Shown in pieces: positions 1 to 9,047 of a stretch of DNA of 37,493 nucleotides; position 1 is the stretch's first letter, and the number at the start of each line of letters is the position of its first letter. Under the pieces are notes generated by a model that ran no database searches, was not told the DNA's origin, and saw only the letters and a program-made list of their open reading frames with translations. The DNA comes from Thauera linaloolentis 47Lol = DSM 12138 (GTDB lineage: Bacteria; Pseudomonadota; Gammaproteobacteria; Burkholderiales; Rhodocyclaceae), in assembly GCF_000310205.1 (NCBI RefSeq), contig NZ_AMXE01000033.1, positions 1-37,493 on the forward strand, given 5' to 3'. The translations under genes and the position numbers were made by a program.

Positions 1-512
1 TCGATGTTCTTGCGTGTGCCCGGGCCGGCGGACTTGCTCGACACGGTGGCGACGATCTCGCCGTAGGCGACCGGCTGCACGCGCGACACGGCCGCGACCA
101 TCGGGATCGTGGCCTGGCCGCCGCAGGTGACCATGTTGACGTTCATCTCGCCGCGGCCCACGTGTTCGGCCAGGTTGACCGGCGGCACGCAGAAGGGGCC
201 GATGGCCGCGGGCGTGAGGTCGATCATCAGCACGCCGAGTTCATTGAGCTTGCGGCTGTTCTCGGCATGGACGTAGGCGCTGGTGGCGTCGAAGGCGATC
301 TGCACGCCGTCGGCCCGCACGTGCGCCAGCAGGCCGTCGACGCCGTCCGACGTGGTCTTGAGGCCCAGCTCGCGCGCCCGCGCCAGGCCTTCGGAGGCGG
401 CGTCGATGCCCACCATCCATACCGGTTCCAGCACCGCGCTGCGCTTGAGTTTGTACAGCAGATCGGTGCCGATGTTGCCAGGGCCGATCAGCGCGCATTT
501 GATCTTGTTCAT
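1..512 (-). CDS. mhpF: acetaldehyde dehydrogenase (acylating), 3' end off the window
   Basis: Converts acetaldehyde, NAD and CoA to acetyl-CoA as the last step of the lower meta-cleavage pathway, normally in a channelling complex with 4-hydroxy-2-oxovalerate aldolase. Reading leftwards from ATG 512, 170 codons are visible of the roughly 310 usual for the family. The N-terminus carries the dinucleotide-binding motif GPGNIGTDL. The segment MVTCGGQAT holds the catalytic cysteine of the DmpF/MhpF/BphJ family. The start lies 99 bases after the hydratase stop and is followed by [10 protein letters not shown]. The aldolase partner would be expected just outside the left edge. GC is visibly higher than in the transport genes at 1.5-8.5 kb. 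The family call is firm; assignment to the p-cumate pathway (CmtH role) rests on context. Confidence 0.95.
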   Translation of the reverse strand, partial: MNKIKCALIGPGNIGTDLLYKLKRSAVLEPVWMVGIDAASEGLARARELGLKTTSDGVDGLLAHVRADGVQIAFDATSAYVHAENSRKLNELGVLMIDLTPAAIGPFCVPPVNLAEHVGRGEMNVNMVTCGGQATIPMVAAVSRVQPVAYGEIVATVSSKSAGPGTRKNI

Positions 513-611
513 AGGGATTCCTTGCGAAACGTCGCTTGAGGATGCAGCTCGCACGGCCCCCCGGAGGAGACGGGAGCGGGGCCGCGCGGCTGCAATCGGA
601 GAGTCGGCGGG

Positions 612-1397
612 TCAGGTGAAGCGCACGGCGCAGTGGCCGATGCCGCCGATGGTGACCCGCAGGTTGTCGCCGGGCGCGACCGGCACCATCGCGCCGAGCG
701 CGCCCGACAGGATGATTTCGCCCGCCTTCAGGCCGCTGCCCAGGCGACCGAGCGTGTTGGCCAGCCAGGCCACGGCGTTGACCGGGGAGTTCATCGTCGC
801 CGCCCCGGCGCCGGTGACGGCCACCTGGCCGTTCTTCTCGAGCACCATGCCGCAGGTGACGAGATCCACGTCGCGGGGGGCGACCAGCGCCGAGCCCAGC
901 ACGAAGACCCCGCACGAGGCGTTGTCGGCGATGGTGTCCTGGATCCTGATCTTCCAGTCGCGGATGCGCGAGTCGACGATCTCGAAGCAGGCCATCACGC
1001 CTTCGGTGGCGCGCAGCACGTCGGCCGCCGTCACCCCGGGGCCGGTCAGGTCGTGCTTGAGCACGAAGGCGATCTCGCCCTCGGCCTTGGGCTGGATCAG
1101 CGACGACATCGGGATCGCGTCGCCGGTGTTGAACGCCATCGCGTCGGTCAGCATGCCGAAGTCGGGCTGATCGACGCCCAGCATGTCCATCACCGCCCGC
1201 GAGGTCACGCCGATCTTCTTGCCGATGATCCGTTCGCCGTCTTCCATCCGACGCGCCAGCAGCCGCCGCTGGATGGCGTAGGCGTCCCCGAGCGTCAGCC
1301 CAGGGTGCGCCGCGCTCGGCGGGTCGATCGCATCGCCGCTGCGCAGCGATGCGTAAAGCCGCTTGCCTGCATCATCGAGAATAGTTTCATCAGTCAT
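612..1397 (-). CDS. mhpD: 2-oxopent-4-enoate (2-hydroxypenta-2,4-dienoate) hydratase
   Basis: Adds water to 2-hydroxypenta-2,4-dienoate to give 4-hydroxy-2-oxovalerate, downstream of the C-C hydrolase at 11154-12035. The protein is 261 residues, the normal length of the MhpD/DmpE/CmtF family. It shows the family segments GKKIGVTS, QPKAEGEIAFVL and NSPVNAVAWLANTLG. I chose ATG 1397 because a G-rich Shine-Dalgarno (GGGGGTGA) sits just upstream; an in-frame ATG at 1418 has none. The related 4-oxalocrotonate decarboxylase (DmpH) is the main alternative. No tautomerase is present and the cluster has a hydrolase, which favours the hydratase. It is downstream of the RND gene with an 84-base gap and is probably cotranscribed with the acetaldehyde dehydrogenase. 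Confidence 0.88.
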   Translation of the reverse strand: MTDETILDDAGKRLYASLRSGDAIDPPSAAHPGLTLGDAYAIQRRLLARRMEDGERIIGKKIGVTSRAVMDMLGVDQPDFGMLTDAMAFNTGDAIPMSSLIQPKAEGEIAFVLKHDLTGPGVTAADVLRATEGVMACFEIVDSRIRDWKIRIQDTIADNASCGVFVLGSALVAPRDVDLVTCGMVLEKNGQVAVTGAGAATMNSPVNAVAWLANTLGRLGSGLKAGEIILSGALGAMVPVAPGDNLRVTIGGIGHCAVRFT

Positions 1398-1481
1398 TTC
1401 ATTCACCCCCAGCCACACATTTGAAATTGACGGCGCATGCGCGCAGCGATGCCACTGACGCCCCCGCCCAGGGCAGCCTCG

Positions 1482-3914
1482 CTACGGATTTGCCTGCAGC
1501 GCCTTCGGCGAAGCCATCGTTCCCGTTACGGCGATTCCCCCTCCGGCGCCCTTCCCCCGGTTGCCGATCAACAGGGATGCAAGCGCGGGGATCATCACGA
1601 CCGCCCCGAACATGTTCCAGAGGAACATGAAGGTCAGCAGCAAACCCATGTCGGCCTGGAACTTGATGTCGGAGAAAATCCAGGTCGCCACGCCAAGAGC
1701 CAACATGACCCCGGTCAGCGCCACCGCACCGCCGGTCGTCTTCAGCGTCTCGACATAGGCATCCTTCAGCGCCAGACCTTTCTCGAGGTAGTGCTCGAGC
1801 TTGTTGTAAATGTAGATGCCGTAATCGACGCCGATGCCGATGCCCAGCGCGATCACGGGCAGCGTGGCAACCTTGACGCCGAGCCCGAGCATTGCCATCA
1901 GGCCTTCGCAGAGCACGGACGTGATGAAAAGCGGCAGCATGATGCAGACGGTCACGCGCCACGACTTGAATTCCCAAAGCACCAGCAAGGCGACGATGGC
2001 GTATTCGAGACCCAGCATCAGCGGCTTGGATTGCTTGATGACGCTGTTCGTCGCGGCTTCGATGCCTGCATTGCCCGCCGCCAGTTCGAATTCGATCCCG
2101 TCGCTGCCATGCTCGGCGGCGAAGCGCTGTACCGCATCGACCACGCGAATCAGGGTTTCGGCCTTGTGATCCTCCAGGAAGATCAGGACCGGGACCATCG
2201 AACAGTCGCTGTTGAACAGTTCCGACGGCAGCAGGCGGTGCGCCGCATTCGAGCTGTAGCGGTTGCGGGTCAGGCTTTCCCAACGCAGATCTCCCCCGTT
2301 CTGCCCCGCAAGCACTTTTTTCATCGCGGAAAAGAGCGACGACGTGCCCTCGACCCCCGGTACGTTTTCCATGTGCCATTGCAGTTGGTCCACCGTCGCC
2401 GCCACGGGATAGGCGCCGCATTCGCCCGGCTCGGTTTTCACCATGACGACGAACACGTCCGAACTGGTGGAGTAGTGCTCGACGACGAAGGCGTTGTCGA
2501 TGTTGTAGCGCGAATCCACCCTCAGTTCCGGGGCGCCCGGATCGAGGTCGCCGATCTTCAGATCGCGGCTGGCGGTATGGCCAAGCGCCAGCACCACGGC
2601 CCCGGCGGCGACGATGCCCCAGGCCATGCGCTTGTCCGTGACCCGCGCCACGACATGCGCCCAGCGATGCCCTCCCCGCATCCGTCGCGCCTGATGGGCC
2701 AGCGCCGCCGGGCTCACGCCCAGGTAGGACATCAGCACCGGCAGCAGGAACATCTTGGTGAAGATGATCACCCCTACGCCGATGCTGGCGCTGATCGCCA
2801 GCTCCCGGATCACGCCGATGTCGATGACGAGCAAGGTCGAGAACCCGACTGCATTGCACAGCAGTGCGATCGAGCCCGGGATGAACAACACGCGGAACGT
2901 GGCTTTTGCCGCTTCGATGTTCGAGCGGCCATTCATCCGCTCGACCGCCATCGTGCTGATGTTCTGCACCGCATGGCTCACCCCGATGGCGAAAGTGAGG
3001 AAGGGCACGAGTATCGAGTATGGATCGAGCCCCAGGCCCAGCAGGCGCACGACGCCCAGTTGCCAGATGACCGCGAGGCTGCAGCAGAAAACGGTCGCAA
3101 GAGTGCTGCGCCAGCAGCGTGAATACAACCACAGCACGACCACCGTCAGCGCGAACGTGATGCCGAAGAAACCACCGATCGCGGCCGCTCCCTCGATCAG
3201 GTCGCCGACGATCTTCGCGAAGCCGACGATCCGGATATTGACGTCTTCGGAAGCGTACTTGTCGCGAACGCTTTCTTCGAGCCGCTGCGAAAGCCGTGCA
3301 TAATCCAACTTTTCGCCTGTTTCCGGGTCGACTTCCTGAAGCGGCGCGAGAATGACCGCGGAGCGATGGTCGTTGGCGACCAGGGTGCCGACGATGCCGG
3401 CCCGCGCAACGTTCGTTCTCACCTGCCCGGCCGCCTCGAGGCTGCCGTCGAAGGTAGGCGGAATGATCTGCCCGGCGACGAAGCCATCTTCCGTGACCTC
3501 GTTCCAGACCACGTTCGGCGTCCAGACGGATTTCATGCCGCCACGGCTGACTCCCGGAATATAGAAGACCTCGTCGGTCACCTGCTTGAGCGTATTCAGA
3601 AACTCGGGCGTATAGATTTCGCCCTTTCTGTTCTCGACCACGATCCTGACCACGTTGCCGAGCGGCCGCAGCTCGTTCTCGTAGGCCAGAAAATTCTGGA
3701 TGAAGGGATGCGAGCTCGGCACCATCTTCTGAAAACTGGCTTCAGGCTCCAGTTGAACGGCCTGAAACGCGAAGAAGACGGAGGCAATCCCGAAGAAGAA
3801 AAGGGCGGGAAGGCGGAAGCGTTCGAACTGCAGTTCGAAGAACTGCTCGAAACGCTTGATGACCGAATGGTGGACCAGATCGGCATCACCGGCATCCGGT
3901 TCTTTCTGACTCAT
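1482..3914 (-). CDS. RND/MMPL-family membrane permease
   Basis: A predicted inner-membrane transporter of 810 residues in the RND superfamily, MMPL/HAE3-like branch. The layout is an N-terminal membrane helix near residues 38-55 (LPALFFFGIASVFFAFQAV), a large periplasmic loop, a helix bundle around 245-420, a second periplasmic loop and a final bundle around 625-790. The segment VIALGIGIGVDYGIYIYN is the typical helix with an acidic residue in the proton path. Proteins of this type are repeatedly encoded beside DUF1302, DUF1329 and YCF48 proteins in loci for hydrophobic substrates such as steroids, terpenes and alkylbenzenes. The start ATG overlaps the stop of the YCF48 gene by 4 bases, so the two are translationally coupled. 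The direction of transport and the substrate are not visible in the sequence. Confidence 0.88.
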   Translation of the reverse strand: MSQKEPDAGDADLVHHSVIKRFEQFFELQFERFRLPALFFFGIASVFFAFQAVQLEPEASFQKMVPSSHPFIQNFLAYENELRPLGNVVRIVVENRKGEIYTPEFLNTLKQVTDEVFYIPGVSRGGMKSVWTPNVVWNEVTEDGFVAGQIIPPTFDGSLEAAGQVRTNVARAGIVGTLVANDHRSAVILAPLQEVDPETGEKLDYARLSQRLEESVRDKYASEDVNIRIVGFAKIVGDLIEGAAAIGGFFGITFALTVVVLWLYSRCWRSTLATVFCCSLAVIWQLGVVRLLGLGLDPYSILVPFLTFAIGVSHAVQNISTMAVERMNGRSNIEAAKATFRVLFIPGSIALLCNAVGFSTLLVIDIGVIRELAISASIGVGVIIFTKMFLLPVLMSYLGVSPAALAHQARRMRGGHRWAHVVARVTDKRMAWGIVAAGAVVLALGHTASRDLKIGDLDPGAPELRVDSRYNIDNAFVVEHYSTSSDVFVVMVKTEPGECGAYPVAATVDQLQWHMENVPGVEGTSSLFSAMKKVLAGQNGGDLRWESLTRNRYSSNAAHRLLPSELFNSDCSMVPVLIFLEDHKAETLIRVVDAVQRFAAEHGSDGIEFELAAGNAGIEAATNSVIKQSKPLMLGLEYAIVALLVLWEFKSWRVTVCIMLPLFITSVLCEGLMAMLGLGVKVATLPVIALGIGIGVDYGIYIYNKLEHYLEKGLALKDAYVETLKTTGGAVALTGVMLALGVATWIFSDIKFQADMGLLLTFMFLWNMFGAVVMIPALASLLIGNRGKGAGGGIAVTGTMASPKALQANP

Positions 3915-5098
3915 TTCCGGTCGCTCCTGTCATCGGTGATGCTGATCATCGAAACTCCGCCATGGCCGACGGCGACGAGTTTCCGCTCGGCCCCGAAAGG
4001 CCATGGCAGCACGCTGGCAACGGAGGCGCCGACAGTCTGCTGCGAAATGGAAAAGGTCTTGCCGGCGTCCCGGCTCCGGATCAGGCTCCCATTGCGTGCG
4101 ACCAGCAGGACGCCCAGATCCTCTTGGTGGATGGCACCCACGATCGATTTCTCGCTGATTCGCGCCACCTTGACCCAGGTCTGTCCGCCATCGGCCGACC
4201 TGAAGACATTGCCGGCAAAGCCGAACGCGACCAGGGTGGCTGGCTCGGCTTGAATGAGGCCATAGAGGTGACCGTCGTAGCCGACCTCATTCGCCCGCCA
4301 CGACGCGCCCTCATCCGATGAGAACCAGATCATTCCGCGCTCGCCGACCACGGCGAGCGTGCCATCGGGAAGCCGGACGATCGCATTCAGATGCAGGCTG
4401 TCCGGGTTTTCCAACGCCCCGGCCAGGGAAATCCAATGTTCGCCGCCATCATCCGTGCGAAAGATCTGCCCGAAGGCCCCGACCGCAAAGCCGAGGCGCT
4501 CATCCTTGAACCAAAGGGCCAGCAGCGGCCGGGAAGGCCCGAAGCCGGCACCGGCCTCGGCGTCTTCGAGGCGAAACCCGAGCGTTTCGAGCGCCGCCTG
4601 AAAGCGGCCACCCTCTTCGTCGGATGCCCTGGCCGCCGCCGTCTCGACCGCTCCGATCCTTGCCTTCAGATCGGCGAGAACGAGCTCATTGGCCTGATTC
4701 CCGTCCAGCCGCTTCGTCCAGGACCTCCCCCCGTCATCCGTCCTCAATATCACGCCGTCACCGCCCGCCGCCCAACCCAGGTCGGGAGAGACGAAGTGGA
4801 CGGCGTTCAGCGTGACCGACACGGGCACTTGCGCCTGTGTCCAGGTCTGCCCCTGATCGTCGGAAAGCACGACGATCCCCCGCTCGCCCACGGCGACGAG
4901 CCGGCTACCGGCAGTCGTCACGCCAAGCAGCAGCGAATGGGCCGCCTTCGGCGATTGAAGCGCCGGCATTTCCAGAAGATCGATTCCTTTCCCAGCCTTG
5001 GGCGCTTCCGAATGCGCCAGCAAGCTGAATACCGCGAATACGCCGGCGACTGCGAACATGCCTGCACGCGCAGTGATGCCTGATCCATCGATCCGCAT
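3911..5098 (-). CDS. YCF48/BNR-type beta-propeller exported protein
   Basis: A predicted exported protein of 395 residues built from YCF48 (photosynthesis system II assembly factor-like) propeller repeats. Repeated Asp-box-like motifs are visible: DDQGQTW, DDGGRSW, DDGGEHW, SDEGASW, SADGGQTW and RDAGKTF. An N-terminal hydrophobic stretch (MFAVAGVFAVFSLLAH) looks like a signal peptide. ATG 5098 was chosen because AGGA lies just upstream; the frame stays open further upstream to 5326 but lacks a better ribosome site. It follows DUF1329 and overlaps the RND gene by 4 bases. In such clusters the propeller is thought to assist the RND/DUF1302 envelope system; its exact task is unknown, and nothing here suggests a link with photosynthesis. 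Confidence 0.83.
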   Translation of the reverse strand: MRIDGSGITARAGMFAVAGVFAVFSLLAHSEAPKAGKGIDLLEMPALQSPKAAHSLLLGVTTAGSRLVAVGERGIVVLSDDQGQTWTQAQVPVSVTLNAVHFVSPDLGWAAGGDGVILRTDDGGRSWTKRLDGNQANELVLADLKARIGAVETAAARASDEEGGRFQAALETLGFRLEDAEAGAGFGPSRPLLALWFKDERLGFAVGAFGQIFRTDDGGEHWISLAGALENPDSLHLNAIVRLPDGTLAVVGERGMIWFSSDEGASWRANEVGYDGHLYGLIQAEPATLVAFGFAGNVFRSADGGQTWVKVARISEKSIVGAIHQEDLGVLLVARNGSLIRSRDAGKTFSISQQTVGASVASVLPWPFGAERKLVAVGHGGVSMISITDDRSDRK

Positions 5099-5140
5099 GT
5101 GTCCTGATTCCATTGAGTGACTGCCCGGGCCGGGGTGGCT

Positions 5141-5166
5141 TCCCCGGGGACGAGCGCCCCGGGGGA
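5141..5166 (-). other. strong GC stem-loop between DUF1329 and YCF48 genes
   Basis: TCCCCGGGG and CCCCGGGGGA flank a 7-base loop, giving an 8-9 bp stem just after the DUF1329 stop. No T-run follows on the minus strand, so this is more likely an mRNA stability or processing element within the operon than an intrinsic terminator. Confidence 0.45.
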
Positions 5167-5178
5167 GAAAGAGACGAA

Positions 5179-6537
5179 TCAGTTGGCCTGGCGGCGAAGC
5201 GCCCCGGCCGAGAATGATTCCAAAGTCATCTTCTTGCCGAACTCCATCGGACGCTCCTGATTCATCATTCCCGAGGCCAGATAGCGGCGCGCCTGGATGT
5301 CGTACAGGACATCGGCGATCGCCCACGTCATCGGCTGGTCGTAGAAGGACATGAGATGCGCCTCACGGATTCGCCACAGTTCGCCACGGCCGTCGTATTG
5401 GTCGATGTGCGCGATGGACCAGGAATCCTCATCGATGTAAAACACGCGCTTGGCGTAGATATGCCGCATTCCGGCCTTCAGCGAAGCCTCGACGACCCAG
5501 ACCCGATGCAACTCATAGCGGACGTGCTCGGGATTGAGATTCGTGGCCAGAACGAGATCCTTGTATTTCAGGGATTTGTCGCTGAGTTGGAAGTTATTGT
5601 AGGAAATGATCATTTCCTTCTTGCCGACGAGCTTCCAGTCGTAACGATCCGGCGCACCGTTGAAACCGACGTTGTCATCGATCGTGCGCAACCCGTCCGC
5701 GCCCTGCCCCGGCGAATCGTAGGCAAACTCGGGCGCGCGCAGGACGCGGCGCGTGCCTGGGTTGTAGAGCCAGGCCGAGCGGGGCTCGCGCACCTGATCC
5801 AGCGGCTCATGAACGAGGATGCCATCGCCGGCGACGTTCGACGGCCCGGTCAGCTTCGCCAGGTAGTAGTACAAGCGGTTCGGCTCGACCTTGTCTAGCG
5901 CCCACGGCGCGGCAAAAACCTCCACGCGGGTGATCGGCGTGAAAGCGCCATTGGTCTGCACCGGAAATTCTGCGCTATACCGTGTCCAGACGCCGCCGTA
6001 ATACCGTGCCTGGTGATTCCACTGCACCTCCACGCCCGATTTCGGTACCGGGAACGGCACCGTGCTGCGCTCCATGTTCAGGATGCCGTTCCCGCCTTCG
6101 GCAAGCTGGATTCCGCCGGCTTCAGCCTTGATCGCAGCGTAGATGCCTTCCGGCAGTGCCGCAGTGCGGCGGCTCGGATAGACGTTCATCCTGTATGAGG
6201 GATAGCGCTTGATCATTTCGATCTGGCCAGGGGCAAGCTTGTCCTTGTACTGCTCCACGTTGGACGCATCGATGGTGAATAGCGGCTTGTCGGAAGCGAA
6301 CGGGTCGGCGTAGCCCTTGGCCGGGTCGAAATCCGCCGGCGGCGCGGTGATGCCGCCCTCCCACGCGGGAATGGTTCCGGCCGCATTGCCGGCACGCTCC
6401 GCCCCCATCGGGGTCAGGTCCTTGCCGAGGCGGCCGATTTCTTCTGCAGTGAGCTGCGCCGCCGCACTGCCGGCAAGAATCGACAGCAGCATTGCACTCA
6501 GCCGTAACATGGTGTTGTGGGCGATGGAATGGCTCAT
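5179..6537 (-). CDS. DUF1329 family exported (LolB-like) protein
   Basis: A 452-residue protein with a cleavable signal peptide (LRLSAMLLSILAGSAAAQ), typical in length for DUF1329. The mature start LTAEEIGRLGKDLTPMGAE is characteristic of the family, as are the later segments YLAKLTGPSNVAGD, LYNPGTRRVLRAPEFAYD and RRYLASGMM. DUF1329 proteins have a LolB/LppX-like fold predicted to hold lipophilic molecules and are almost always paired with a DUF1302 protein, as here (24-base gap). The inferred role is a periplasmic or outer-membrane-associated carrier for a hydrophobic compound, working with the DUF1302 protein and the RND permease. No biochemical function is established for it. Confidence 0.9.
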   Translation of the reverse strand: MSHSIAHNTMLRLSAMLLSILAGSAAAQLTAEEIGRLGKDLTPMGAERAGNAAGTIPAWEGGITAPPADFDPAKGYADPFASDKPLFTIDASNVEQYKDKLAPGQIEMIKRYPSYRMNVYPSRRTAALPEGIYAAIKAEAGGIQLAEGGNGILNMERSTVPFPVPKSGVEVQWNHQARYYGGVWTRYSAEFPVQTNGAFTPITRVEVFAAPWALDKVEPNRLYYYLAKLTGPSNVAGDGILVHEPLDQVREPRSAWLYNPGTRRVLRAPEFAYDSPGQGADGLRTIDDNVGFNGAPDRYDWKLVGKKEMIISYNNFQLSDKSLKYKDLVLATNLNPEHVRYELHRVWVVEASLKAGMRHIYAKRVFYIDEDSWSIAHIDQYDGRGELWRIREAHLMSFYDQPMTWAIADVLYDIQARRYLASGMMNQERPMEFGKKMTLESFSAGALRRQAN

Positions 6538-6561
6538 TTCTTGTCTCCGATATCTTTTTGA

Positions 6562-8469
6562 TTAGAAGTTCATGCCGACGACAACCGATGCGAAGTCACG
6601 GTCGCGAAAGGTGTCGTACCGCGCGCCGCGATTGAACCGGTTGTAGCTGATGTCCAGGTAGTACTTGTTCAGATAGTCGAAACCGGCGCCGAGCCCCAGG
6701 ATCTTGCGGTCTTCCACGAACAGGTTGTCGGCCGCATAGCCCTTGACGTCATGCGACCAGAAAACCCGTGGTTTGAAGTTCACCCCGGCGAAGACCCCCG
6801 GATAGCTGAAGGTGGCCTGCAGGCGGTAGCCCCAGGCGCTGGTGGTCGCAAAACCCTCGTTCTCGCAGTACTTGGCGTCGGCGTTGCCCGTATCGGCACA
6901 AGCCAGTCCGCTGCCGCCATGCGCCGCCTGGCCAAAGACGAAGGCACGGCCATAGCGCCGGCCGCTATCCGCGTCGCCGATGCCCGACCAACGCTGATAC
7001 ACGACCTCGCCCAGCACGCTCACCGACTCAGCCCCCATCACCCGCGGGAAGATCTTGAGCGTATTGAGCTGGAGCTGCGTCTTGTCCTTGAGCTCATGGC
7101 CGGTGAACAAGGTGCCCTCCCCCCTGGGCACGCCGGCCAGGAAGCCAAGCGGCCCTGCGCCGTTCGACGCGCCACGCAACAGATCCAGTCCGTTCAGTTG
7201 CACCGGGATGTCCCGTGTATGGCTGACCTCCCCGAAGACCGACCACCCCGAGAGCGTGGTCGAGAAACTCAAGCCGAAGGCCTTGATGTCCTCGCCCGAC
7301 CAGTCCCATGCATACTGCATTCCGAAGGTGGGCAGAGGCGGCGTGCGGTTGCCTCCGGCAAATGCCGACGGAAGCGGGCTGGGATCGAGCAGCACGCTGA
7401 TCACAGGCGAGCGCTGGTGGTAATTGACGTAATAGACGCCGAACTCCGTCGACAGCCCGGGCGAGAAATAACGGGCCGCGATACCCCACTGGCCGGAATC
7501 GCTCGGATCGATGTTTCCAGCATTTCCGAGCACGCCGGTGGTGCCCGCACCCAGCGGCCCCGCGCTGACGGGAATCCCCTCATAGACCTGCTGGTCGGTG
7601 AAGGCGCCGAGAGGGCCGGCGGGGACGTTCACACCGGCGTCCGCACAGTTGTAAACGTCGGAGATCGACCAATAGGTACCGCAGCCGTCGAGGACATTCT
7701 TGCGCCAGCGAAGCTGGTAGAAGCCCTCGACGCTCAGGTTTTCCGTCAGGCCCAGGTTGGCGGAAAGCTGGGGGATGGGCAGAAGGACTTCCTTGACCTG
7801 GGTCCCCGGGCGACGTGCCGCCGACAGATCGAAAGCCCCATAGGCATTGATGCCCGGCGTAAACAGACTCTCGCCCCAGTTGACGACATGATTGCCGAGC
7901 TTGATGGTGAGCGGATTGTCGTCACCGAGCTGCGTGTTCGCGAACACATAGGCGTCGAGCAGTTCGAAGCCCGAGAAACGCGACAGGCGGTCGAACTCGC
8001 CGTCATCGAGGCGTGCGCCCGGCTCGAAGCCGTTTGCGGAGTGGCCATGGCGCACGCCGCTTCGGCTCGTCTCGAAGTCGTGCCAGGCTTTTGCACGCAG
8101 GAACACCCCCACGTTGTCCTTGGTCAGGCTCAGTTCACCCGTCGCCTTCGCGATCGTGGAAAAAACGTCGCCTTTCTTGCGGTAGTTCAGATTCCCATCG
8201 TCGTGGCTGGATCCGCCGCGGCCACCATTCCCGGTCATGATCAGGTCCGCATCCGCATTGCTCGTCCGGATGCTCGTGCCCAGGGACACATTGAGCCCCC
8301 AGTTGCCCTCGATGCCGTTGTCCAGGCTGAAGCTGCCTGCATGCGCGGCCCCCGGAGCCAGTCCACTGCCCGCCGCAGCCGCGAGAAGCCCCGCCGTTAC
8401 GAGTCGGCTTCGCACGGGACGCCGCAGTCCATCGGCTGCACGGCACGGCATTTTTTTCTTTTCCTTCAT
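6562..8469 (-). CDS. DUF1302 family outer-membrane beta-barrel protein
   Basis: A predicted outer-membrane protein of 635 residues. After a signal peptide (LVTAGLLAAAAGSGLAPGAAHA) the chain alternates short amphipathic strands and turns and ends in a C-terminal Phe (VVVGMNF), as expected for a BAM-assembled barrel. DUF1302 features include LGNHVVNWGESLFTPG and the cysteine-bearing loops DGCGTYWSISDVYNC and ADTGNADAKYCENEG. ATG 8469 is preceded by GAGGAGTGAGGAG; an upstream in-frame ATG at 8559 has no such site. The gene opens a sub-operon with its own CymR-type operator 144-169 bases upstream, so this envelope module is likely induced with the catabolic genes. The inferred role is uptake or handling of the hydrophobic aromatic substrate. 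Confidence 0.88.
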   Translation of the reverse strand: MKEKKKMPCRAADGLRRPVRSRLVTAGLLAAAAGSGLAPGAAHAGSFSLDNGIEGNWGLNVSLGTSIRTSNADADLIMTGNGGRGGSSHDDGNLNYRKKGDVFSTIAKATGELSLTKDNVGVFLRAKAWHDFETSRSGVRHGHSANGFEPGARLDDGEFDRLSRFSGFELLDAYVFANTQLGDDNPLTIKLGNHVVNWGESLFTPGINAYGAFDLSAARRPGTQVKEVLLPIPQLSANLGLTENLSVEGFYQLRWRKNVLDGCGTYWSISDVYNCADAGVNVPAGPLGAFTDQQVYEGIPVSAGPLGAGTTGVLGNAGNIDPSDSGQWGIAARYFSPGLSTEFGVYYVNYHQRSPVISVLLDPSPLPSAFAGGNRTPPLPTFGMQYAWDWSGEDIKAFGLSFSTTLSGWSVFGEVSHTRDIPVQLNGLDLLRGASNGAGPLGFLAGVPRGEGTLFTGHELKDKTQLQLNTLKIFPRVMGAESVSVLGEVVYQRWSGIGDADSGRRYGRAFVFGQAAHGGSGLACADTGNADAKYCENEGFATTSAWGYRLQATFSYPGVFAGVNFKPRVFWSHDVKGYAADNLFVEDRKILGLGAGFDYLNKYYLDISYNRFNRGARYDTFRDRDFASVVVGMNF

Positions 8470-8612
8470 CTCCTCACTCCTCTTGATTGCTACCTGCATG
8501 AATACCGTCGCTTGCCGATGCCCCGGCATTGGCACGCAGACACGGCAAAACACTTTCATCCACAGCGATTCGCTCGTTTGAGGATCAACTTTTCATGCCA
8601 TTGAATCAGCAT

Positions 8613-8638
8613 AAACAGACCGTACAGTCTGTCTGTAT
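8613..8638 (-). promoter_or_regulatory. CymR-type operator upstream of the DUF1302 sub-operon
   Basis: The plus strand reads AAACAGAC, then CGTACA, then GTCTGTCTGTAT. ACAGAC/GTCTGT is a perfect inverted repeat with a 6-base spacer. From memory the P. putida CymR operator has the same AAACAGAC-N6-GTCTGT layout and ends in TTTGTAT. It overlaps a possible minus-strand -10 (TATGCT, 8613-8608), so repressor bound here should block a promoter in the 245-base gap between the ferredoxin and DUF1302 genes. Confidence 0.82.
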
Positions 8639-8714
8639 TTTTGCAGTGAATCGCCCTGAAAAAAAAGAAACGACATGCCGCGAATCGCCGTAGTCGCAAT
8701 CCGCCGCCCAGCCC

Positions 8715-9023
8715 CTATCCGACGAGAAAGACCATCCCGTCGCTGACTTCGGTTACGTACGCGCGTTGCGGCTCCACGGCCGGAAAAGTCAACGCCTTGC
8801 CCGACTTGATGCAGAACCTGGCGTTGTGCCAGGGACATTCCACCTGCCCATCCTCGATTTCCCCCTCGCACAGAGAGGCTTCGCCATGGCTACAGGTATC
8901 GTTGATGATGTAGAAACTCCCATCCAGGTTGAACACGGCGAGCGGCGGCAGCCCCTCGAGTTCAACCCGAAGCGACGTTCCCGGAGCAACCTCATCCACG
9001 CTGCAGACTTGTTTCTTGCTCAC
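8715..9023 (-). CDS. cmtAd: Rieske-type ferredoxin of the ring-hydroxylating dioxygenase
   Basis: A small soluble [2Fe-2S] electron carrier (102 residues) passing electrons from the reductase to the dioxygenase alpha subunit. The Rieske ligands are clear: CSH, then 16 residues, then CPWH. Length and layout match NahAb/CmtAd-type ferredoxins. The start codon is GTG at 9023, with AAGGAG 7 bases upstream. It lies 24 bases after the reductase stop and is the last gene before the second promoter region. The symbol cmtAd reflects the predicted role in the p-cumate cluster; orthology with the P. putida protein was not tested. Confidence 0.9.
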   Translation of the reverse strand: MSKKQVCSVDEVAPGTSLRVELEGLPPLAVFNLDGSFYIINDTCSHGEASLCEGEIEDGQVECPWHNARFCIKSGKALTFPAVEPQRAYVTEVSDGMVFLVG

Positions 9024-9047
9024 GCTACGACTCCTTGCCTTTCATGC

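Noticed and set aside
612-1397. 4-oxalocrotonate decarboxylase instead of hydratase
   Set aside because: The families are homologous and hard to separate by eye. No oxalocrotonate tautomerase or semialdehyde dehydrogenase is present, and the hydrolase route needs a hydratase.
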